Shown: positions 15,708 to 20,494 of the stretch, in pieces
How positions within the stretch are numbered: position 1 is the stretch's first letter
Layout of the letters: the number at the start of each line of letters is the position of its first letter
NCBI GenBank assembly: GCA_035506295.1
Contig: DATJPR010000207.1
Coordinates: 1-20,494 of the forward strand
Reading direction: 5' to 3'
DNA: 20,494 nucleotides
DNA from: DATJPR01 sp035506295
Lineage (GTDB): Bacteria; Bacteroidota; Ignavibacteria; UBA10030; UBA6906
Notes under the pieces: generated by a model
What the model was told of the DNA's origin: nothing
Databases searched by the model: none
Seen by the model: only the letters and a program-made list of their open reading frames with translations
Made by a program: the position numbers and the translations under genes

Positions 15708-15771
15708 GTCCCCCACTCTCGCGCTCCCTCGCTCCCGCACTCTCCCACTCTCGCTCTCCCCCTCTCCCCGC
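15708..15771 (-). repeat. Octanucleotide pyrimidine/purine tandem array
   Basis: Eight units of 8 bp run from 15708 to 15771 in phase. Seven of them follow CTCYCNCN on the plus strand (CTCTCGCG, CTCCCTCG, CTCCCGCA, CTCTCCCA, CTCTCGCT, CTCCCCCT, CTCCCCGC). The plus strand is almost pure pyrimidine. The array ends 1 bp before the SDR stop codon, so it forms the start of that operon's 3' untranslated region. Confidence 0.7.
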
Positions 15772-15772
15772 C

Positions 15773-16483
15773 CTACGGCCGCGTCGGCCGCACGTCGATC
15801 TCCGAAATCATCGCCCGCTGCGGCGCTGTGACGGCAAAGAGCACCGCTTCCCCGATATCCTCCGGGCGTGGGATGTTGTCACCCTTCTTGCCATTCGGAC
15901 TAAAGCTCGTCTCGACCGATCCCGGATAGATGGTGACCACGCGGATATTGTGCTCACGCACCTCGAGCATCAGCGATCCTGCAAACCCGCGTAACGCCCA
16001 CTTCGTGGCACTGTAGCCGGTGCCACCTTTGAAGCTGTTCTTTCCTGCAAGCGACGCAATGTTGACGATCGCGCCGCGGTCCGCCTTCGCCATGGAAGGC
16101 AGGAATGCCTTTGTCATGAGGAACACTCCCCGCACATTCACCTGCCACATCTGATCGAACTCCTCCACCGACAGGTCCGCGAAGGGTTTGATAAATCCCA
16201 GTCCGGCGTTGTTGACCAGAATGTCCAGTCGACCGTATCGGGCGATGACCGTGTCGGCACACCGCTGAACCGCGGCGGGGTCGGAGACGTCGACGACGAC
16301 GCTGCTCGCAGAACCGTTCTCTGCACGTATCTGTTCCGCAACGTCCTCGATCTCACGCGCCGATCGCGCGCACACGACGACGTGCGCACCCTCACGGGCG
16401 AGCGTCAGCGCAATCCCCTTGCCGATGCCCCGCCCTCCGCCGGTGACGAGCGCCACCTGTCCCGAAAGCCGCGCGGATTCCAT
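15773..16483 (-). CDS. SDR-family NADP(H) reductase, possible sepiapterin-reductase role
   Basis: This is a 236-residue classical short-chain dehydrogenase. TGGGRGIG (14-21) binds the nucleotide, and Arg40 after the second strand suggests NADPH. NNAG is at 91-94; Ser144, Tyr157 and Lys161 (YSATK) form the catalytic set. The C-terminus ends in SEIDVRPTRP after a PEDIG stretch, without the usual VDGG tail of FabG. I recall a similar RPT ending for the Chlorobium tepidum sepiapterin reductase. The start codon overlaps the folE stop by 1 bp (TAATG), and the pyruvoyl-tetrahydropterin synthase lies just beyond folE. This context makes reduction of 6-pyruvoyl-tetrahydropterin the best guess. From the protein alone it could be a general 3-oxoacyl reductase-like SDR. 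Confidence 0.93.
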   Translation of the reverse strand: MESARLSGQVALVTGGGRGIGKGIALTLAREGAHVVVCARSAREIEDVAEQIRAENGSASSVVVDVSDPAAVQRCADTVIARYGRLDILVNNAGLGFIKPFADLSVEEFDQMWQVNVRGVFLMTKAFLPSMAKADRGAIVNIASLAGKNSFKGGTGYSATKWALRGFAGSLMLEVREHNIRVVTIYPGSVETSFSPNGKKGDNIPRPEDIGEAVLFAVTAPQRAMISEIDVRPTRP

Positions 16484-17064
16484 TACGGTTTCATCCGTTC
16501 CGCGATCAGCCTCAGGAATTCGCTGCGCGTCTTGTCGTCATCGCGGAACACGCCCAGCATCGAGCTCGTCGTTGCTACGGAGTTCTGTTTTTCCACGCCC
16601 CGCATCATCATGCACATGTGTCGCGCCTCGATCACCACGCCGACGCCTTCAGGGTTGAGCGCTTCGTAGATGGTCTCGGCGATCTGCTGCGTCAGGCGTT
16701 CCTGCACCTGCAGTCGTCGGCTGAAGACTTCGACGATGCGTGGAATCTTGCTGAGGCCGAGGATCTTCCCGTTCGGGATATACGAGACATGCGCTTTGCC
16801 GAAGAACGGCAGCATGTGATGCTCGCAGACGCTGAAGAGGTCGATGTCCTTGACGATCACCATCTCGCTGTATTTCTCGTTGAAGATCGCTCCGTTGAGC
16901 ACGGCCGCGATGTCCTGATGATAACCCTTGGTGAGAAACTCCCACATCCGCGCGACCCGCTCGGGCGTCTCCTGCAGTCCTTCCCGATTAGGGTCCTCTC
17001 CCAGGGTCTCGAGCAGCGAGCTGATCAGCCCTTCTGTTGCATGATCTGTTGCGGTCTTTTCCAT
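16483..17064 (-). CDS. folE: GTP cyclohydrolase I
   Basis: This enzyme opens GTP to 7,8-dihydroneopterin triphosphate, the first step of folate and tetrahydrobiopterin synthesis. It has 193 residues. The family opening EDPNREGLQETPERVARMW is at about 23-41. The zinc site has Cys80 and His83 in SVCEHHMLPFFGKAH, and Cys151 in EARHMCMMMRG. GLSKIPRIVE completes the core. It starts 22 bp after the pyruvoyl-tetrahydropterin synthase gene and is directly coupled to the SDR gene. The neighbours point to pterin cofactor synthesis as its main purpose here; a folate role is also possible, since no other folE is visible. Confidence 0.98.
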   Translation of the reverse strand: MEKTATDHATEGLISSLLETLGEDPNREGLQETPERVARMWEFLTKGYHQDIAAVLNGAIFNEKYSEMVIVKDIDLFSVCEHHMLPFFGKAHVSYIPNGKILGLSKIPRIVEVFSRRLQVQERLTQQIAETIYEALNPEGVGVVIEARHMCMMMRGVEKQNSVATTSSMLGVFRDDDKTRSEFLRLIAERMKP

Positions 17065-17086
17065 GATGTTCGGCGGGGCTGTTGGG

Positions 17087-17491
17087 TCACCCGCGATATT
17101 CGACGACGTTGTTTGCCGACTCGTACAGTTTGATGGAGAACAGGGTGCCCTCCGGGATCTTCGGCGCGAGGATTTTCCAGAACGCGATCGCCATGTTCTC
17201 CGCCGTGGGGATCGTGCCGCGCATGAAGTCGACGTCCACGTTCAAATTCTTGTGGTCCACGCGGTCGATGACCTCCCGGTCCACAATGTCTGCGAGCTTC
17301 TTCAGGTCGATCACCATCCCCGTGTCCGGTGGGGGATCACCGCCGACCGTGACTTCAATGTCGTAATTGTGCCCATGCCCGTTCGGGTTGTTGCACTTGC
17401 CGAACACCTCGCTGTTTTTCTCATCCGGCCAGCGCGGATTGTAAAGACGATGCGCCGCGCTGAAGCTCGCCCTGCGTGTCACATACACCAT
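17087..17491 (-). CDS. 6-pyruvoyl-tetrahydropterin synthase (PTPS-II type; QueD superfamily)
   Basis: In the PTPS reaction 7,8-dihydroneopterin triphosphate becomes 6-pyruvoyl-tetrahydropterin. From the ATG at 17491 the protein has 134 residues. Zinc ligands are His14 (SFSAAHRL), His39 and His41; the catalytic set is Cys33, Asp79/His80 (VDHKNL) and Glu124 (KLYES). Cysteine and HGH are separated by five residues (GKCNNPNGHGHNY), the spacing of true PTPS-II and of the animal enzyme; QueD (PTPS-I) has three. The stretch is nearly identical to the human one. Starts at 17503 (ATG) or 17542 (GTG, overlapping the bcp stop by 4 bp) remain possible: GGAGG touches the 17503 ATG but is 12 nt before 17491. 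Automatic pipelines may label it queD. Confidence 0.93.
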   Translation of the reverse strand: MVYVTRRASFSAAHRLYNPRWPDEKNSEVFGKCNNPNGHGHNYDIEVTVGGDPPPDTGMVIDLKKLADIVDREVIDRVDHKNLNVDVDFMRGTIPTAENMAIAFWKILAPKIPEGTLFSIKLYESANNVVEYRG

Positions 17492-17538
17492 GATAGGATT
17501 CATCCTCCATCGCACATCTCTGTCATTGCGGGGCAGGA

Positions 17539-17991
17539 TCACAACACCCCGAGGACTTCCTCGACGTGTCCCTCCACTTTCACTTTCGGGAACACGTGGG
17601 TAATTACACCCCGTTCATCGATCACATACGTCGTGCGCACGATCCCCATGAAGGAACGGCCGTATAGGGACTTCTTCTGCCACACGCCGTAGGATTTGAG
17701 GATCTGCTTCTCCTCATCGCTGACCAGGGAAAACGGCAACTCATATTTCGCCGCGAACTTGTCATGCGACTCCGGCGAGTCGGCGCTGACACCGATGACG
17801 ACGGCCCCCTTCTTCCGCACGGCATCCCAGTGGTCACGGAAGTCACAGGCCTCCTTCGTGCAGCCCGAGGTATTGTCCTTCGGATAGAAATAGAGGACGA
17901 CCTTCTTGCCTCGAAGGTCCTTCAAGGATACGCGTTTCCCCCCGTTCGAGGGAAGAGTGAACTCCGGCGCCTTCGATCCAGGTTCGAGCAT
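17539..17991 (-). CDS. bcp: Thioredoxin-dependent peroxiredoxin, Bcp/PrxQ type
   Basis: This thiol peroxidase reduces hydrogen peroxide and organic hydroperoxides at the expense of thioredoxin. It has 150 residues, standard for the family. The active site YFYPKDNTSGCTKEACDFRD has the peroxidatic Cys44 and resolving Cys49 five residues later, the atypical 2-Cys arrangement of PrxQ. No signal peptide, so cytosolic. It follows the second peroxiredoxin gene by 23 bp and runs into the pterin synthase gene, so it is likely part of one transcript. Confidence 0.96.
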   Translation of the reverse strand: MLEPGSKAPEFTLPSNGGKRVSLKDLRGKKVVLYFYPKDNTSGCTKEACDFRDHWDAVRKKGAVVIGVSADSPESHDKFAAKYELPFSLVSDEEKQILKSYGVWQKKSLYGRSFMGIVRTTYVIDERGVITHVFPKVKVEGHVEEVLGVL

Positions 17992-18014
17992 GTCTGCGTT
18001 CGGGTTGTGGTGGA

Positions 18015-18485
18015 CTATGCTTTCGCGACCGCTGCCTTGACTTCCTCATACGGCGGCTCGACGCCGGGATTTTCTGATATCCAGGCGTACTTCACAACAC
18101 CTTGAGGATCGAGAACGAAGACCGCACGCTTTGCCGCCTCATACCCGTCGATCCCGGCAAATGAAGGATACGTCCCTGCATATTGCCGGCTGACGCTGTG
18201 CGTGAAATCGCTCAGAAGCGGGAATGCCACTTTGTTCTGATCGGCGAACACCTTGTTCGCAAACGGCGAATCGACACTGATGCCGACAACCTGCGCGTTC
18301 ATCGAGTTGAAATTCGCCATCGCGTCGCGGAATGCGCACACTTCCTTTGTGCACACCCCCGTGAACGCACCGGGATAAAACACGATCACGCTTTTCTTTC
18401 CCAGGAACTCCTTGAGAGAATGCGGCTTCTTCTCCGTGTCCACCAGAGTGAAATCGTGTGCCTTCTGTCCTACCTGTAGCGCCAT
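18015..18485 (-). CDS. Peroxiredoxin, AhpE-like/redoxin family
   Basis: This is a second cytosolic thiol peroxidase of 156 residues. Its active-site stretch FYPGAFTGVCTKEVCAFRD holds the peroxidatic Cys45, with another Cys at 50. The GAFTGVC form is that of the AhpE/Prx5-like branch rather than Bcp. The start at 18485 was chosen because GGAGG lies 5 nt before it; an ATG at 18497 would add four residues and place that site inside the gene. The CTKExCxFRD core is shared with the Bcp protein encoded next, but the rest has diverged. It lies between the Wzi-like barrel gene and bcp. Confidence 0.93.
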   Translation of the reverse strand: MALQVGQKAHDFTLVDTEKKPHSLKEFLGKKSVIVFYPGAFTGVCTKEVCAFRDAMANFNSMNAQVVGISVDSPFANKVFADQNKVAFPLLSDFTHSVSRQYAGTYPSFAGIDGYEAAKRAVFVLDPQGVVKYAWISENPGVEPPYEEVKAAVAKA

Positions 18486-18519
18486 ACCATCCTCCATGAG
18501 TCGTGAAATTCGTGATTGG

Positions 18520-20310
18520 TCAGAGCTCGACCTTTAGGTGGGCGATGAATGTACCGTTGGTGCTCTGCATGTTCCCGAGTTGCATCTCGGTCGAATCGAA
18601 GAGATACTGCAGTTGAATCCACCATTGGTTGACGATTTCCCAGACCGCGCTCAGCTGGATCGTGCGCATCTTTTCGAGATTGCCGTCCAGAAAACGGATC
18701 ATCTCCGGATCCGTGTCGCGGTGCGGCGCGAAGACATCGCCACCGACGTTTCGCACGAGAGCTCCCGTGCTATCGACAATATTCAGCCCTTTGCGCATAA
18801 AATTAACACGCACGGAAAAGGTGAGGTTCCGCAACGGCCAGTAGTTTATGCCAAACATCATATTGTCGGCATTCGGCCCGATCGAGGTGCCGATCAGTCT
18901 CCCCTGCGACGTGTAACTGTCCTCCCGTGATCGGCCGTGGGAAAAGACGTACGGTTGAATGCGCGTGTACTCGACGGTCAGCGCAGTGTTCCGGATGCCG
19001 AACATATCGGCGTAGTACATCCCTGCCTGCCAACCGTATCGATCGGACCATTTGTCGCTGAAAAGATCGGGCAGATTGAAGTCATCGTACAGAATCGAGC
19101 CGGTCAACTCGAGGTTCTCAAGGAAATGGGTGCGGATATCAAAGAGCCAGAACATATTGTCCCGATCACCGCGCGCCCTCTGGGCCGACTCGAACAGCAT
19201 GAGGGGATTCAAATAGGCGAGGTCCGGCGCGCGGTTGCTGTACACAACCATTTCCTGGAACCCAAGGTCAAGCACCTTGGGAAACGAGAGCTCAAAACGA
19301 TGAACGGCCAGATACTTGTCTGCGGCAACCGGCTCGGAGAACGTCGCAGACGTGTCGAACGGAAGCTTGAATGCGAGGTTCGACTCCTGCCCCATCAGCG
19401 AGGCATGCAGAAACGTATACTTGAACGCCTTGTAGTGGAAGTCTGCCCGGACGAAATCGAACAGTCCGATATTGTCGGAGATGGTCAGTTTCTGTTCGTA
19501 CCCGCTCCCCCACAGGACGCGCTCCCTGCCGATCTGCGCGCTGATCAATCCACCATCGTATCGGAGATAGCCTTCCGCGAAATCAAAGTTCCTCGTGTTG
19601 GTCACAGAGAGTTCATGACTCTGCGAGAGAATGGGGTCGCGCTGGAGCAGTTCACGGCTTCCACGGAAGCCAGCGTTCGTGACCTGCAAAAAGTATCCGA
19701 CCTTGCCATAGATCGTGCCACGCAAACGGCCGCCGAGCTGAAGGTACGCTGCATCATTCGTCCCCAGATCGTCTCCGTGGATTCCCCGATAATCGACATC
19801 GACGAGACCGTTGACAAAAACATTCAGCGTTGAATCGTGCGCGTGGTAAAGATACTTCTCCCTGTTCGAAAACGTCCCGAGCAGCGCGTCGCCGACGGTG
19901 GGCTCCTCCGTGTCGATCAACGAATGAAAGGCATCCGTGTTCCCCGTCAGGTCGAAATGAAACTCCGAGAGGTAGTCGTCCAGCCATCCCTGTTCGGAGA
20001 CGCTCAGGCGGCTGCGCTCGCCATCGAGCGTCTTCAGGTACCCGGCCACTTCCCGCCGGCTGATCGGTACGATGGTACCGTCATATCCCTCAATAAGCCC
20101 TTCCACCGACATCTTCTTCAGGAAGGAGTAGACGGGATTCTCCGCGGGGACATCTTCCGCCTGCGCCCAGATGGTTGTAGGACCGAGAAGTGACAGAGCA
20201 ACCATTGTGAAGAGAATCGTCCACCAGCAGCGAAGATGAACCCCTGCACGGCATGCACGGCCCGAGCCCTGGTTCCCGATTCCCGACCCCTGCTTAGAAG
20301 TACATTCCAT
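18520..20310 (-). CDS. Large outer-membrane beta-barrel protein, Wzi/capsule-assembly-like
   Basis: This is a 596-residue secreted protein. After a hydrophobic leader (WTILFTMVALSLLGPTTIWA, cut near AQA) comes a short helical stretch with NPVYSFLKKMSVEGLIEGYD, then about 450 residues of alternating amphipathic strands (YLQLGGRLRGTIYGKVGYFL, AEGYLRYDGGLISAQIGRER, TIQLSAVWEIVNQWWIQLQY) ending in HLKVEL. The build and the GRERVLWGSGY strand recall Wzi-like capsule-assembly barrels, but the link is by type, not by clear motif. The first ATG at 20310 overlaps the upstream gene by 17 bp and gives an unusually long n-region (QGSGIGNQGSG) made by a heptamer array. The next in-frame start is residue 36, too deep in the hydrophobic core. 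Function unproven. Confidence 0.8.
   Translation of the reverse strand: MECTSKQGSGIGNQGSGRACRAGVHLRCWWTILFTMVALSLLGPTTIWAQAEDVPAENPVYSFLKKMSVEGLIEGYDGTIVPISRREVAGYLKTLDGERSRLSVSEQGWLDDYLSEFHFDLTGNTDAFHSLIDTEEPTVGDALLGTFSNREKYLYHAHDSTLNVFVNGLVDVDYRGIHGDDLGTNDAAYLQLGGRLRGTIYGKVGYFLQVTNAGFRGSRELLQRDPILSQSHELSVTNTRNFDFAEGYLRYDGGLISAQIGRERVLWGSGYEQKLTISDNIGLFDFVRADFHYKAFKYTFLHASLMGQESNLAFKLPFDTSATFSEPVAADKYLAVHRFELSFPKVLDLGFQEMVVYSNRAPDLAYLNPLMLFESAQRARGDRDNMFWLFDIRTHFLENLELTGSILYDDFNLPDLFSDKWSDRYGWQAGMYYADMFGIRNTALTVEYTRIQPYVFSHGRSREDSYTSQGRLIGTSIGPNADNMMFGINYWPLRNLTFSVRVNFMRKGLNIVDSTGALVRNVGGDVFAPHRDTDPEMIRFLDGNLEKMRTIQLSAVWEIVNQWWIQLQYLFDSTEMQLGNMQSTNGTFIAHLKVEL
20256..20290 (-). repeat. Heptanucleotide array within the start of the Wzi-like gene
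   Basis: Read on the minus strand, five phased heptamers run GGGGTCG, GGAATCG, GGAACCA, GGGCTCG, GGCCGTG; two decayed units may follow to 20242. They begin 4 bp beyond the stop codon of the upstream gene and occupy codons 7 to 18 of the barrel gene. The seven-base period is not in step with codons, yet the frame stays open. Confidence 0.7.
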
Positions 20311-20494
20311 ACCAGATCACTCCCGGTTTGATGCGCACGGCCGGCAGGGGGAAATGGAAGAAATTCAGGCATTCACTCAGCGTGCGAAGGAAGGCGGAAT
20401 CCTGAGGAATGATCTTGGTCATGTCAAGGTCAAACGAGAGAAAATAGACGCGGTATGGATTGGTGCTTGCGATGTCGCGCGCGCCGTATCCGAA
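20294..20494 (-). CDS. C-terminal fragment of a DUF2279-like envelope protein
   Basis: The reading frame is open from the window edge to a TAA at 20294, giving the last 66 residues. The fragment shows FGYGARD, PYRVYFLSFDLDMTKIIP, then LNFFHFPLPAVRIKPG and the end VIWYGMYF. This series, YGA, an S-x-D-x-D strand with TKI, a F-P-x-P stretch and a terminal Y-F, is what I recall from the ends of DUF2279 (YfiM-like) proteins of Bacteroidota. No enzymatic role is known for that family. It overlaps the Wzi-like gene by 17 bp, so the two are co-translated and may act together in the outer membrane. The rest of the gene lies outside the window. Confidence 0.65.
   Translation of the reverse strand, partial: FGYGARDIASTNPYRVYFLSFDLDMTKIIPQDSAFLRTLSECLNFFHFPLPAVRIKPGVIWYGMYF

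Noticed and set aside
15776..15790. CGGCCG-CGT-CGGCCG hairpin at the SDR stop codon as a terminator
   Set aside because: It lies inside the coding end and is followed by purines, not T residues.
18937..19833. Plus-strand ORF of 298 codons opposite the Wzi-like gene
   Set aside because: Shadow frame with no signal or domain; the minus-strand frame has a signal peptide and barrel pattern.

Overview
This window reads as chromosomal DNA of a moderately GC-rich Gram-negative bacterium, most likely from the Bacteroidota/Chlorobiota/Ignavibacteriota (FCB) group. The pointers are PorT-type small outer-membrane barrels, a DUF2279-type C-terminus next to a Wzi-like barrel, a Chlorobium-like pterin gene set, and a Rho of plain 417-residue length. 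One near-consensus sigma70 promoter (TTGACA, 17 bp, TATATT) argues against the Bacteroidia-type promoter. The placement is inference. All genes except one lie on the minus strand, so transcription runs mostly from right to left.

From right to left: (1) 20494-15773, a compact run with the C-terminal end of a DUF2279-like protein, a large Wzi-like outer-membrane barrel, two peroxiredoxins of sister classes, a 6-pyruvoyl-tetrahydropterin synthase, GTP cyclohydrolase I and an SDR reductase. The last three match the three steps from GTP to tetrahydrobiopterin. (2) 15772-14719, a plus-strand Spy/CpxP-like periplasmic chaperone with its terminator, and repeat-filled spacers. (3) 14718-9559, a tight operon of a TPR lipoprotein, pyrK, pyrD and folC, joined by 4-bp overlap, 2-bp gap and 11-bp gap. 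(4) 9558-8038, rho with its own strong promoter, a leader of about 190 nt and a leader hairpin. (5) 7891-4489, acetyl-CoA acetyltransferase, 3-hydroxyacyl-CoA dehydrogenase and acyl-CoA dehydrogenase (beta-oxidation or butanoate steps). (6) 4447-3200, two tandem paralogous outer-membrane barrels closed by a clear terminator. (7) 3055-1, a TetR regulator, HlyD/EmrA-type adaptor and DHA2 (EmrB/QacA) pump, the last cut by the window edge.

The most unusual signal is not a gene. Several non-coding gaps, and one gene start, carry short tandem arrays with a strict 7-bp period (one with 8 bp), each array with a different unit. They lie at 5650-5814 (two inverted arrays that can form a large hairpin), 15583-15617, 15632-15666, 15708-15771 (8-mer) and 20256-20290 (inside the first codons of the Wzi-like gene). 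They resemble in style the heptanucleotide STRR repeats known from cyanobacteria, and suggest an active process that seeds or expands heptamers across this genome.

No rRNA, tRNA, CRISPR array, insertion sequence or prophage gene was seen. Apart from the repeats, the content is ordinary core and envelope metabolism.
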